This document shows positions 26,799 to 36,151 of a DNA stretch of 64,000 bases, piece after piece. Both the position numbers and the translations under genes were made by a program. Within the stretch, counting starts at the first letter, position 1. Each line of letters opens with the position of its first letter. The stretch covers positions 2,046,001 to 2,110,000 of the forward strand of contig NZ_CP014608.1 in assembly GCF_001586165.1 (NCBI RefSeq). The letters are read 5' to 3'. The DNA is from Obesumbacterium proteus. GTDB lineage: Bacteria; Pseudomonadota; Gammaproteobacteria; Enterobacterales; Enterobacteriaceae. The notes below the pieces were generated by a model. It saw only the letters and a program-made list of their open reading frames with translations. It had not been told where the DNA came from and did no database searches.

Positions 26799-27224
26799 AT
26801 GTCGATTGAAAAAGTTGTCTATCGTGCAAAAGCGAAAGCCACCGGCGGCCGAGATGGTCGTGCTACCTCATCTGACGGCGTGTTAGATGTGAAGTTGGGC
26901 GTACCAAAGGAAATGGGCGGCGCAGGCGGGGCGGTGACCAATCCAGAGCAGCTCTTTGCCGCAGGGTATTCGGCCTGTTTCCTCGGTGCGCTGAAATTTG
27001 TAGCCTCAAAAGAGAAGGTCAAAGTTCCCGCCGATGCACAGATTGAAGGCACCGTGGGAATAGGTGAAATTCCAGGAGGTTTTGGGATTGAGGTTCAATT
27101 GGATATCAGTTTGCCAGGTGTTGAACGCAGCGTGGCCGAAGATCTGGTGAAAAAAGCCCATCAGGTCTGCCCATATTCCAACGCTACCCGCGGCAATATT
27201 GATGTGAAGCTGAACGTCATCTAA
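26799..27224 (+). CDS. ohr: Organic hydroperoxide resistance protein (Ohr/OsmC family)
   Basis: Thiol peroxidase that reduces organic hydroperoxides to alcohols with lipoyl-type electron donors. It is 141 residues, the usual Ohr length. Both catalytic cysteines are present: in GYSACFLGALK (about residue 60) and in HQVCPYSNATRGN (about residue 124). VTNPEQLFAAGYSACF is the Ohr rather than OsmC signature. No ohrR repressor gene is adjacent. It sits between two identical tRNA-Ser genes. Confidence 0.93.
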   Translation: MSIEKVVYRAKAKATGGRDGRATSSDGVLDVKLGVPKEMGGAGGAVTNPEQLFAAGYSACFLGALKFVASKEKVKVPADAQIEGTVGIGEIPGGFGIEVQLDISLPGVERSVAEDLVKKAHQVCPYSNATRGNIDVKLNVI

Positions 27225-27265
27225 CTATTCAGTACGTTAGTACGAGCGTCTAAATGACAAAAAGC

Positions 27266-27297
27266 AAAAAGCCCTGAATTTTCATTCAGGGCTTTTT
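27266..27297 (-). terminator. Terminator of tRNA-Ser copy 2
   Basis: GCCCTGAAT-tttc-ATTCAGGGC with A and T runs. It matches the copy-1 terminator except for one compensated base pair (T-A for C-G). Confidence 0.85.
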
Positions 27298-27306
27298 GTT
27301 AGAAAA

Positions 27307-27396
27307 TGGCGGTGAGAGAGGGGTTCGAACCCTCGATACGCTTTCGCGTATACACACTTTCCAGGCGTGCTCCTTCAGCCACTCAGACACCTCACC
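27307..27396 (-). tRNA. tRNA-Ser (GGA), copy 2
   Basis: Identical over 90 bases to the tRNA at 26484-26573, with anticodon GGA and encoded CCA. Same strand, same terminator layout; the two copies enclose ohr. Confidence 0.97.
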
Positions 27397-27548
27397 GTTT
27401 ATCGCGACGTCGCCGTTGCGATGGGCGCTAATGTAGGGAAAACAGCGTGATGCGTCAACTTTATTTTTATCAAAACCAACTGTTTAGCTAAACAATCAGC
27501 AGATTGTTGTTTTCCTCAACGATAGCTGGCGTCTTTTACAACACCCTA

Positions 27549-28730
27549 CTAGTGTCCGTAGCGTTTTTGCCATTCAGCGTCTAATGCCACCTGCCATGAA
27601 GGATGGGGCTCCGCGACGGCGTTAAACAGCGGTTTTTGCTCGGCAAAGAACGCACGCTGAGCCTGTGGTAAACGCTCAACGTCTAAAACGCTAGGATCTC
27701 CCCACTGTTTGCTATCGGCCTTGCGCGCCTGAGCTTCCGGCGACATCAGGAAGTTAATCACAACCTCGGCAGCGGGTTTAGCGCGTGCGTTGAAGGGGAT
27801 CGCTAAAAAATGCACGTTGGTAAGCGCGCCCTGATTTAATGCATAAGTTTGCGTATCGGGCGGCAGGCTACCGGCGGCAATGGCCGCTGGCGCAATGCCA
27901 GGGTTAAACGTAATCGCCATATCAAGCTCATTATCGTTAAACATCTGGATCATCTGGGCATCGCTGGTCGGGAAGATTTTCCCTTGTCGCCACAGGAACG
28001 GATGCAGGGCGTCGAGATACGCCCACAGCGGTGCGGTATCTCGGGCAAATGTCTCTGGATTGACAGGTTTGTCTAGCGCAACGCCAGACGTTAATCCGAT
28101 CAGCGCTGTTTTCAAGAAACTGGAACCGTGGAATTGAGGAGGGCGCGGATAGGTGATGCGTCCTGGGTGAACTTTCGCATAATTAAGCAATGCGGAAAGA
28201 TCGGCAGGAGGATTCGGTGTGGCTTTTACATCATGGATAAAGACCAGTTGCCCGACGCCCCAGGGTGCTTCAAATCCGTCGGTAGGTACGGTGAAATCCT
28301 GCGTTACCGGTAGTTTTTTATCCACCCATTGCCAGTTGGGTAAACCCTGTGCGAACGGGCCATACAGTAAGCCATTTTGTTTTAAGGCATTGAAATTTTC
28401 GCCGTTAATCCACACTAAATCAGCGCTGCCATTTGCGGTATTACCCGCGGCTTTCTCTGCGCGAATGCGGTTGACCGTTTCGGCAATATCAGCCACTTTT
28501 ACCTGTTTTAACGTAATGCCGTAGCGGGTTTGCAGCTCGGCTGTAGCCCAGTCGAGATAGCTATTCACCTGCGTGCTGCCTCCCCAAGCGTTGAAATAAA
28601 CCGTTTGGCCTTTTGCCTGTTGCTGAGTTTGCGCCCATGCCGCGCTGGACTCTGTTGTATTGGCGTGTGCCGCAGGCGCGAGCAAACACAAACCGGTCAA
28701 AAGGGTAGGGAGTAGATTTCGCAGACGCAT
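27549..28730 (-). CDS. ynjB: YnjB-like ABC transporter substrate-binding protein
   Basis: Periplasmic binding protein of 393 residues from the ATG at 28730, with AAGG upstream; earlier in-frame ATGs would spoil the signal peptide (MRLRNLLPTLLTGLCLLAP, cleaved after AHA). The mature part matches YnjB-type thiamine/iron-like solute-binding proteins (YFNAWGGSTQVNSYLDW, VWINGENFNALK, FNPGIAPAAI). In E. coli it is encoded with permease YnjC and ATPase YnjD. Here neither lies next to it; a tRNA follows. The substrate is unknown. Confidence 0.88.
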   Translation of the reverse strand: MRLRNLLPTLLTGLCLLAPAAHANTTESSAAWAQTQQQAKGQTVYFNAWGGSTQVNSYLDWATAELQTRYGITLKQVKVADIAETVNRIRAEKAAGNTANGSADLVWINGENFNALKQNGLLYGPFAQGLPNWQWVDKKLPVTQDFTVPTDGFEAPWGVGQLVFIHDVKATPNPPADLSALLNYAKVHPGRITYPRPPQFHGSSFLKTALIGLTSGVALDKPVNPETFARDTAPLWAYLDALHPFLWRQGKIFPTSDAQMIQMFNDNELDMAITFNPGIAPAAIAAGSLPPDTQTYALNQGALTNVHFLAIPFNARAKPAAEVVINFLMSPEAQARKADSKQWGDPSVLDVERLPQAQRAFFAEQKPLFNAVAEPHPSWQVALDAEWQKRYGH

Positions 28731-29058
28731 AATCAGCCTTATCAATAATGAAAACCAGATTGTAATGGCCTTTGTATATAAAAACATTAGCTTCACGCCA
28801 TATACAAGCCATATAGATGAAGGTGTCGTAAGTTTTTAAAACCAGTAAACGTGAATAGTTACGCCAATAAACTGGATAAATAATGACTAAACAGACGAAA
28901 TAACAACATTAATTCTGGTGTTTTGGATATTTATCCCGCTAAATGAGAACGAGGCTTGAACAAAAGATAACGGAATAATAGCCAACAAGCCCGCCGAGCC
29001 TAGGCTCTGGTAACTCTCAGGAAGAGTGTGTACAACATCATTTAGCAAGGGGAAAGCG
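28731..29058. other. Intergenic region between divergent ynjB and POT transporter
   Basis: 328 bases, AT-rich, presumably holding both promoters. No gene, repeat or clear operator was recognised. Confidence 0.4.
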
Positions 29059-30540
29059 GTGAGCTCGACGACACCCATTCAACCATCTTCACACCGCAGC
29101 GCCATTCCGGCTGGCTCTGGTGCTCTGTTCTTTATCCAAACCTTTTCAACGCTTGGCTTTGCCGTGCTTTATTCCACCTTGGTGCTGTATGCGACCAAGC
29201 GCTTAGGATTCAGTGAAAGCGACGCCAATGCCATGATGGGCGTATTTGGCGCCTTCAACTATGGTCTACACCTGTTTGGCGGCTATCTCGGCGGCCGTTG
29301 CCTGAGCAACCGTAACCTCTTTATTTTAGGTATGGTATTGCAGGTCATCGGTTGTTATATGATTGCTGAGATGGGCGTATCAGGCCTGTATTGGGGATTG
29401 GCGATGTTCCTCACCGGCAGCGGATTAAACGTCACCTGCCTGAATATGATGCTAACCCAACGCTTTGCGCCGGACGACGATCGCCGTGAGGGCGCATTCC
29501 TGTGGAACTATGCGGGCATGAACCTAGGCTTTTTTGCCGGTTTTGCCGTCGCGGGTTACTTCCAACTCAGTGAAAACTATCGCGCACTATTCTTATTTGC
29601 CACCATCGGTAACGCGGTAGCCATTCTGGTTACGCTGTCGCGCTGGCAAATTTTGGCGGACATCAACACGCCGCTCAAGCAGGCCTCGCGCAAATCGTTC
29701 TATTTGCGCATGTTGGCAGGCTTGGTTGTGCTGGTGGCATTGGTGCCGATTATCCGAGTTCTGCTGACCCACGCCGATTTCAGCAGCTATTTTGTGGTGG
29801 TGCTCGGCATTCTGATTTTCATCATGCTGTGCATTATGACGCTACGTCATCGTGAAGCCGACGAACGTCGTCGCATGGTCGCCTATCTGATTTTAGCCGC
29901 GGGTTCTCTGGTGTTCTGGTCGCTATACCAGCTGGCTCCAATGGGGCTGATGCTGTTCTCTGAGCATAATATCGATCTGAATGTGTATGGCCTGCGTGTA
30001 GCGCCTCAGTGGATTCAGAACATCAATACCGTCGTGATTGTGGTCGGCGGACCGCTGATGGCTTTACTGTTTAAACGCCTGCGTGAACGTGGCTTAAACA
30101 TTGATATACCTTTGCAATTTTGTGCCTCACTGTTTTGCATGGGATTAGGTATGCTGGTTCTGCCGCTGGGGATCCAACTTGCAGGCGGTGATGGTTTAGT
30201 CGCATTCAAATGGATTGCGTTGAGCTATGTGCTGCAAAGCTTTGGTGAGCTGATGATTTCGCCGATTGGTTACGCGATGATCGGCAAACTGGCACCGGCA
30301 CGCCATCAAGGTTTGATGATGGGCTGTTGGATGATGGTAACCGGCGTGGCCTCCGTGCTGGCCGGATATGTTTCGGGGCTGATGCCACAAAATAGCGGTA
30401 GCACGCCGTTGGAGACTAACCCAGGCTATAGCAGCGTATTCAACGCGTTGGGCTGGGGTTCTGTTGCCACGGGCGTGGTGTTGGTGTTGTTAATTCCGCT
30501 GCTGCGTCGATTAATTGCCCAACAACGTCAGACCTGCTAA
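29059..30540 (+). CDS. POT-family proton:oligopeptide symporter
   Basis: Proton-coupled di/tripeptide transporter of the MFS superfamily, 493 residues from a GTG at 29059 preceded by AAGGGGA; an ATG-like start at 29026 is less well placed. About 12-14 membrane helices are evident. GVFGAFNYGLHLFGGYLGGR corresponds to the POT signature around helix 2. FLWNYAGMNLGFFAG and FGELMISPIGYAMIGKLAP are the PTR2 second signature regions. Which of DtpA-D it equals cannot be decided; it is divergent from all four and could carry another substrate. Confidence 0.85.
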   Translation: MSSTTPIQPSSHRSAIPAGSGALFFIQTFSTLGFAVLYSTLVLYATKRLGFSESDANAMMGVFGAFNYGLHLFGGYLGGRCLSNRNLFILGMVLQVIGCYMIAEMGVSGLYWGLAMFLTGSGLNVTCLNMMLTQRFAPDDDRREGAFLWNYAGMNLGFFAGFAVAGYFQLSENYRALFLFATIGNAVAILVTLSRWQILADINTPLKQASRKSFYLRMLAGLVVLVALVPIIRVLLTHADFSSYFVVVLGILIFIMLCIMTLRHREADERRRMVAYLILAAGSLVFWSLYQLAPMGLMLFSEHNIDLNVYGLRVAPQWIQNINTVVIVVGGPLMALLFKRLRERGLNIDIPLQFCASLFCMGLGMLVLPLGIQLAGGDGLVAFKWIALSYVLQSFGELMISPIGYAMIGKLAPARHQGLMMGCWMMVTGVASVLAGYVSGLMPQNSGSTPLETNPGYSSVFNALGWGSVATGVVLVLLIPLLRRLIAQQRQTC

Positions 30541-30590
30541 GACCGCGACGAGCGAACAATACGACTAAAACAGAAAACTGGAGGCACGAA

Positions 30591-31532
30591 GTGGATATCA
30601 TTTACTACCATCCGTTTTTTAATGCGCAGATTTGGCTGGATGGTATGCGCAAGCGTTTACCGGAAGCCAATATTCGCCAGTGGCAGTCTGGGGATGATAA
30701 GCCCGCAGACTACGCGCTGGTTTGGCAACCACCGTTTGAGATGCTGGCTAAGCGCCAAGATCTACGCGGCGTATTTGCGCTGGGCGCGGGCGTTGACGCG
30801 ATTTTGGCTCAGGAAAGGGCGAATCCCGGTACGTTGCCGAAAGGTGTTCCGCTGGTGCGCTTAGAAGACACCGGAATGGCGTTGCAGATGGAAGAATATG
30901 CGGCGGCGACCGCGTTGCGCTATTTCCGTCGCTTCGATGAGTACGAACAGCAACAGCGTCAGGGCATATGGCAGTATCTGGCACCGCACGATGCCTCTCA
31001 GTTTGTGGTGGGTGTGTTGGGCGCGGGTGTTCTAGGCGGAAAAGTAGCAGAGCGTTTGGCTTCGTTTGGCCTACAGGTTCGCTGCTGGAGCCGCACGGAA
31101 AAACACTATAGCGGCGTTCAGAGCTACTTTGGACAAGAGCAGTTTGCGTCGTTCCTGCAAGGGACTCAGTTGCTGATAAACCTGTTGCCGAATACGCCAG
31201 AAACCGTGGGTATTCTCGACAAGTCTCTGTTTGCGCAGCTTAACGCCGGAGCCTATATCATCAACTTGGCGCGTGGTGCGCACATGAAAGAGGATGATTT
31301 GCTGGCGGCGCTGGAATCTGGACAGGTTGCGGCGGTAACGCTCGACGTGTTTGCCAAAGAGCCTTTGGCGATTGAGCATCCTTTCTGGAAACACCCGCGA
31401 GTGACGATTACGCCACATATTGCCGCTATCACGTTGCCCGAAGTCGCGATGGATTATGTCGCGCAGAACATCTTGGCGATTGAAGCTGGGAAAACGCCGG
31501 AAGGCGTAGTAAACATGGATTTAGGTTATTGA
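30591..31532 (+). CDS. ghrA: Glyoxylate/hydroxypyruvate reductase A
   Basis: NAD(P)H-dependent reductase converting glyoxylate to glycolate and hydroxypyruvate to glycerate. It is 313 residues (E. coli 312). The D-2-hydroxyacid dehydrogenase fold shows VGVLGAGVLGGKVAERL (Rossmann loop), INLLPNTPET, INLARGAHMKEDDLLAAL and the C-terminal catalytic HPRVTITPHIAA. Followed by ycdX and ycdY as in E. coli. Confidence 0.96.
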   Translation: MDIIYYHPFFNAQIWLDGMRKRLPEANIRQWQSGDDKPADYALVWQPPFEMLAKRQDLRGVFALGAGVDAILAQERANPGTLPKGVPLVRLEDTGMALQMEEYAAATALRYFRRFDEYEQQQRQGIWQYLAPHDASQFVVGVLGAGVLGGKVAERLASFGLQVRCWSRTEKHYSGVQSYFGQEQFASFLQGTQLLINLLPNTPETVGILDKSLFAQLNAGAYIINLARGAHMKEDDLLAALESGQVAAVTLDVFAKEPLAIEHPFWKHPRVTITPHIAAITLPEVAMDYVAQNILAIEAGKTPEGVVNMDLGY

Positions 31533-31534
31533 TG

Positions 31535-31665
31535 ATATCCCCGTCGTCCTTCAAGATGCAGGGGTGTTGGCTGCGTTTGCTTACCCTAGTCACATAGTTA
31601 TCTATGCTCCTAGGGCTTCACAAACTTGCCGCCTACCTGCATCTCGAAGTAACTTGGGGATAGAA
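31535..31665. repeat. Palindromic intergenic repeat, copy 2
   Basis: Same family as 12718-12848. Terminal TATCCCC / GGGGATA, then CTTCAAGATGCAGG and GGCTGCG facing CCGCCTACCTGCA and CGAAG. The central part (CCTAGTCACATAG ... CTATGCTCCTAGG) differs from copy 1 but keeps its palindrome. It lies just after ghrA. Confidence 0.65.
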
Positions 31666-31759
31666 AATATTCATTGCTGTATGAATACGTTCTATTTGCT
31701 AACCTTATAGGGACACGCCTGCTGGTGCCAAAACCAGCGGGCCTTAGACAGGAGAAGCC

Positions 31760-32497
31760 ATGTATCCCGTAGATTTACATATGCACACCGTGGCAAGTAC
31801 CCACGCCTACAGCACCCTTCATGACTATATTGCCCAAGCAAAAAAGTGTGGTATCAAACTTTTCGCCATCACCGATCACGGTCCTGATATGGCCGATGCG
31901 CCGCATTATTGGCATTTCATGAATATGCGCGTATGGCCGCGAATTGTTGATGGCGTGGCTATTTTGCGTGGTATCGAATCTAATATTAAGAATACGCAGG
32001 GCGAAATTGACTGCACGGGTCGCATGTTAGACGAGATGGATCTGATTATTGCGGGATTCCACGAGCCGGTTTTTGCACCGCGCGACCGCGATAGCCATAC
32101 TGAGGCCATGATCGCCACGATGGCCAACGGCGATGCTGATATTATTAGCCATCCAGGCAACCCGAAGTTTCCAATCGATATTCGCGCGGTTGCTGAGGCC
32201 GCAGCGCGTTATAACGTGGCGCTAGAGCTGAATAACTCCTCGTTTACACATTCTCGAATTGGCAGTGAAGCAAACTGCCGAGCCATTGCCGAAGCGGTGC
32301 GCGATGCCGGTGGCTATCTGTCGCTCGGGTCAGATTCGCATGTCGCATTTTCGCTGGGAAGTTTTGATCACTGTATCCGAATCATGAATGAGGTAAACTT
32401 CCCGCAGGATAGGGTGCTTAACGTAACGCCGCGCCGTCTGCTCGATTTTCTGGTTGAACGAGGGAAGGGCGCAATCCCCGAACTGGCCGATTGGTAA
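31760..32497 (+). CDS. ycdX: PHP-family phosphatase YcdX
   Basis: Trinuclear-zinc phosphatase of the PHP superfamily, 245 residues as in E. coli. Metal ligands are seen in DLHMHTVASTH, AITDHGPD, SHPGNPKFP and SDSHVAF. It is linked to swarming in E. coli, where YcdY stimulates it by helping zinc loading. ycdY follows after 75 bases. Confidence 0.95.
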   Translation: MYPVDLHMHTVASTHAYSTLHDYIAQAKKCGIKLFAITDHGPDMADAPHYWHFMNMRVWPRIVDGVAILRGIESNIKNTQGEIDCTGRMLDEMDLIIAGFHEPVFAPRDRDSHTEAMIATMANGDADIISHPGNPKFPIDIRAVAEAAARYNVALELNNSSFTHSRIGSEANCRAIAEAVRDAGGYLSLGSDSHVAFSLGSFDHCIRIMNEVNFPQDRVLNVTPRRLLDFLVERGKGAIPELADW

Positions 32498-32572
32498 TTA
32501 ATTAGCAATTTGCGCGAAGTGACAATGTCACATTTTAGGCCGCTTTTACAGGCCATATTTTCAGGATTAGAA

Positions 32573-33145
32573 ATGAACGATTTTTCTATCATCTGCCGTT
32601 TGTTGGGAAGCCTGTTTTCCCGCCAGCCGCAGGATGCTGTACTGACCCCCGTATTTGATTTGATGACGCAGGGTAAACTGCAACAGTTTTGGCCTATTGA
32701 GCAAGACGCGCTGCTGACCCGTTTGCAAACCGCCGCGAAAGATCGTGCCGCGTTAAGCGTTGATTATGACGCCATGTTTAGCGGTGCCGATGCGTCAGTC
32801 GATGTTCATCGTAGTGATTATCAAGAGAATGCTACCGAGCAGGAAGTTCGTGATTTTTTAACCCAGCGTGGAATGCCTTTAGGCGACCAGCCTGCTGATG
32901 CCTTTGGGCAGTTGTTGCTTGCCGCATCGTGGCTGGAAGATCAGTCTGCCGAAGACGAAGTTCAGGCACAAATCGCGCTGTTTGATGAGTATTTACTGCC
33001 ATGGTGTGGGAAGTTCTTGGGCAAAGTCGAAGCGCATGCAACCACGGCGTTTTATCGCACGCTGGCTGAATTGACGCGTGAAGCGCTTCAGGCGATGTGG
33101 GATGAACTTTCTGAAGGCGAGAGCTCAGACGAAGACGCAGAATAA
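32573..33145 (+). CDS. ycdY: TorD-family chaperone YcdY
   Basis: 190-residue all-helical protein of the TorD/DmsD redox-enzyme chaperone family. I use the ATG at 32573 (MNDFSIICRLLGSLF), which has AGGATTA upstream and matches the E. coli N-terminus; an upstream extension to 32510 is not conserved. Family hallmarks are LLAASWLEDQS and LPWCGKFLGKVEAHATTAFYR. The partner is YcdX, encoded just upstream. The C-terminus is strongly acidic. Confidence 0.93.
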   Translation: MNDFSIICRLLGSLFSRQPQDAVLTPVFDLMTQGKLQQFWPIEQDALLTRLQTAAKDRAALSVDYDAMFSGADASVDVHRSDYQENATEQEVRDFLTQRGMPLGDQPADAFGQLLLAASWLEDQSAEDEVQAQIALFDEYLLPWCGKFLGKVEAHATTAFYRTLAELTREALQAMWDELSEGESSDEDAE

Positions 33146-33165
33146 ACGTTTGCGAACTGTTAAAT

Positions 33166-33202
33166 AAAAAGCCGGTGTTCAATCGTAAACACCGGCTTTT
33201 TT
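33166..33202. terminator. Bidirectional terminator ycdY / yceB
   Basis: GCCGGTGTT / AACACCGGC stem with A and T runs on either side, between convergent ycdY and yceB. Confidence 0.85.
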
Positions 33203-33220
33203 ATTATGAGATACCGAGTA

Positions 33221-33783
33221 TTAGTCAGTGAAAGGAATAATAATTTCGCCCGGTTTAACTTCGATACCTTTAGCCAGTTTTTTCGCCAAGGCTTCTTTTT
33301 CGCTCTTATTCGGATCTAACGTATAAACGGCTTTTTCGTTGAAATAGGTTTTTAAGGATTGGTTCAAATACGGCACCACCGCTTTCATCACGCCAGACAT
33401 TTTTCAGGCTTAACCGTGTAATCGGTTAATTCCATATCACGCAGGAAAATAGCACCTTGCTCGCTGTTATAAACCGGCTGAGCCTGTAGCGTGATCTGCA
33501 TGTCGCTGGTCTGTGGGCCGAGAATAGAGCTGATATTGACTTTTGCATGGCCCGTGAGGGTAATTTTATTAGGGTCAGTACGCCCAATTTGGCTGTTAAG
33601 CTGGTCGACGGTAATGTCGGCGTCAACTAACCCAGAGATGCCAATTTGTTTCTGGAAATTATTATACTTTTGCAGATATTGGTTCATATCCTGCTCAGTA
33701 ATTGTGTATTGGGTCAGTTTATTACAGGCCGCTAATACCAGCCCCGCAGCAACGATCCCTGCTATATAAATCGCCTTCTTCAT
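33221..33783 (-). pseudogene. yceB: YceB lipoprotein, frameshifted at the T5/A5 run
   Basis: Outer-membrane lipoprotein of the DUF1439 family, related in fold to SMP/LEA proteins. The N-terminal signal peptide ends with the lipobox LAAC (Cys at residue 20). As read, translation stops at 33388 after YTVKPEKCLA. Adding one A to the run read at 33400-33404 continues the frame as MSGVMKAVVPYLNQSLKTYF and on to KGIEVKPGEIIIPFTD, stopping at 33221, the normal YceB end. The break therefore looks like one missing base in a homopolymer. Confidence 0.82.
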
Positions 33784-33977
33784 ATTATCTGACCTCTAAA
33801 TACAGAATAAATAAGTGTGCTAATTAACATGTTAACGCTGTCGACCTGATTGTGTCATAGATCTACCAGAGAGAAAAATAACGTATGTTTCATCCTGTTA
33901 ATACACATTGATCGTGGGATGAAAGGTGTCTTCTTTCACGATGATAGGCAACATGCTGGCATGAATTTAGAGAGAAC

Positions 33978-34024
33978 GTACTGCGTTCTGAATCAGATAA
34001 TGACGAAAATTCAGAACGCAGTAC
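33978..34024. terminator. Long perfect hairpin downstream of mdtH
   Basis: Perfect 16-base inverted repeat (GTACTGCGTTCTGAAT / ATTCAGAACGCAGTAC) with a 15-base loop, 15 bases after the mdtH stop. T-runs are weak; it may be an mdtH terminator or another structured element. Confidence 0.5.
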
Positions 34025-34038
34025 TTTAGAGGGGGGCT

Positions 34039-35244
34039 TTAGCTTCCGCCTAGCACGGCAGGAGCGATGCTGCGTTGATTGAATTGCCAGTACAGCAGAA
34101 TCAGCGTAAGCACGCCGACCACGCCGAGTAAAAACCACGGCAGTTCAGGCGTTCCAAGCGCTTGGCCGGTGTCATACATCCAACCACCGCCGGTATACCC
34201 GATAGCCCCACCCAGCGCTAAGCCTAAACGGCTAAAGCCCATATAGCTGCCACGGGCACGCGGATCGGCTAACGAGGCGCTTAACGTCTCACGTGCTGGC
34301 TCGGCGATAATTGAACCGAAATAGAAACAGCAAATTAAAATAAATAGCGTGCGAAGCTCAGTCGCTAGACCGACAGGGAACATGCTAATCGTCATAATCA
34401 ACAACCCAAACATCAGCCGTGTTTCGAGGCGGAAATGTTTTTCGCTCCAGCGCGCAATAGGATAGAGCAGCGTCAGAGACAGCGTGGCCTCGATGGCATA
34501 CATCCATTTAACCGCCGTTGGGGTACCGGCAATTTCGTTGACCATAATGGGCAACATCAGCATCACCTGCACGGCCAGCATGTAGTAACCTGTCAGCGTC
34601 AGCACATAGAGCAGAAAACGGCGATCGCGAATAACGCGCATCATGCCTTCTTTGATTGGCGCCCGAACCGTCGAAATTCGATAGGCAGGCAGTAGCCACG
34701 CATTACAGGCTGCTGCCAGCACAAAAATGGCCGCACCGACCCAGCAGACATAGTGAAAATCGTATTGTAGCAGCCAGCTACCGATCAGCGCGCCCACCAC
34801 GGCGCCCGCGCTATCTTGCATCATCAATAGTGAATAAAAGCGGCTGCGTTCATGCGGGCGGGTCAGCTTAATCACCAGTGCGGTACGCGGCGGATCAAAC
34901 AGCGTCCCGCCTAGCGCAGACAGCGCGCACGAAAGCCACAGGATCCAAGGCTCGCTGGCAACGGCCATCGAGGCGAAACCCGCTGCGCGCAGCAACATGC
35001 CAATGACGATCATCGGTTTCGCACCAAAGCGGTCGGCGATGGCTCCGCCAAAGATCCCTAATCCTTGCTGGACTAATTGTCGCAATCCCAGTGCCGCCCC
35101 CACGACCACCGCCGCCCAACCAAGTTGGTCAACGAAGCGAATCGAAATAAGAGGGAAAACGACAAAGAAACCGAGTACAACCAGTAAATTGTCTAACAAT
35201 AAAAAATACTTACCCAAGCTCCTAGCTTGCGACACCAGCGACAT
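34039..35244 (-). CDS. mdtH: MFS multidrug transporter MdtH
   Basis: Twelve-helix DHA1 drug:proton antiporter of the inner membrane, 401 residues (E. coli MdtH 402). Motif A is seen as GGAIADRFGAKPMIVIGM, and a second-half RARGSYMGFSRLGLALGGAIGY is typical. In E. coli it gives modest fluoroquinolone resistance. Divergent from rimJ, as in E. coli. Confidence 0.93.
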   Translation of the reverse strand: MSLVSQARSLGKYFLLLDNLLVVLGFFVVFPLISIRFVDQLGWAAVVVGAALGLRQLVQQGLGIFGGAIADRFGAKPMIVIGMLLRAAGFASMAVASEPWILWLSCALSALGGTLFDPPRTALVIKLTRPHERSRFYSLLMMQDSAGAVVGALIGSWLLQYDFHYVCWVGAAIFVLAAACNAWLLPAYRISTVRAPIKEGMMRVIRDRRFLLYVLTLTGYYMLAVQVMLMLPIMVNEIAGTPTAVKWMYAIEATLSLTLLYPIARWSEKHFRLETRLMFGLLIMTISMFPVGLATELRTLFILICCFYFGSIIAEPARETLSASLADPRARGSYMGFSRLGLALGGAIGYTGGGWMYDTGQALGTPELPWFLLGVVGVLTLILLYWQFNQRSIAPAVLGGS

Positions 35245-35538
35245 GTTTCACCATCAGCGAGAAAATAAAAAAGGAGGGATTGACTCGTTCATTTTCTACC
35301 CATTTTCAGCGTGGGTATAGGTCTGATTAATAATATTTTTCTGCAAATAGTCGGCCTCATAATACTTTTCATTATGAGCAGTGAGAAATTAACCGTTAAC
35401 TAGGCAGCAGAAATAGAAGAAAAAGGCCTTAACCGCTGCTAAGTGCGCAATATTGCTACAGCTAAGGTATTACCCGCCATACAAAGAGCGGTTATAGTGA
35501 TAAGTAATAAAATGTTTGCATGTGGTGCTGGAGGATTG

Positions 35539-36122
35539 ATGTTTGGCTATCACAATAGCGGGCCAAAAGTCCGTTTAACCACCGACCGTTTGGTGGTGCG
35601 TTTGGTTCATGACCGCGATGCCTATCGTTTGGCTGACTATTACGCAGAAAACCGCGAATTCCTAAAACCATGGGAACCTGTACGCGATGAAAGCCATTGT
35701 TATCCTTCGGGCTGGCAGGCGCGATTAGGGCTTATCAATGAGCTACAGAAACAGGGCAGCGCCTACTATTTTCTGTTGCTCGATCCCGATGAGAATGAAG
35801 TTCGAGGCGTGGCTAATTTTAGTAACGTGCTGCGGGGTTCTTTCCATGCCTGCTATCTCGGTTATTCGCTCGGCGAGAAATGGCAGGGCAGGGGTTAATG
35901 TATGAAGGCGCGCAGGCGGCGATTCGTTATATGTTCCGTCAGCAGCGGCTGCATCGAATTATGGCTAACTATATGCCGCATAACCAACGCAGTGGGGATT
36001 TGCTCAAGCGTATGGGCTTTGAGAAAGAGGGTTATGCCAAAGATTATCTGCTGATAAACGGTAAATGGCAGGATCACGTTTTGACTGCGCTGGTTAATCG
36101 AGAATGGACTGCGCCGCGCTAA
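35539..36122 (+). pseudogene. rimJ: RimJ ribosomal-protein-S5 N-acetyltransferase, frameshifted in a G-run
   Basis: GNAT acetyltransferase that acetylates the N-terminal alanine of ribosomal protein S5. The ATG at 35539 (MFGYHNSGPKVRLTTDRLV) follows GGAGG. The frame ends at 35898 after GEKWQGRG. The homology continues in the next frame from 35896 (LMYEGAQAAIRYM) to 36122. One extra G in the run at 35891-35894 gives KWQGRGLMYE, the conserved acetyl-CoA loop, and a product of normal length. An error in the sequence is plausible. Confidence 0.85.
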
Positions 36123-36151
36123 CTGTTTGCGTTCACAAGGATCTAAGACCA

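Noticed and set aside
26484..27396. tRNA-Ser pair as a prophage or island attachment site
   Set aside because: No integrase, phage gene or truncated tRNA fragment is present; both copies are complete and only ohr lies between.
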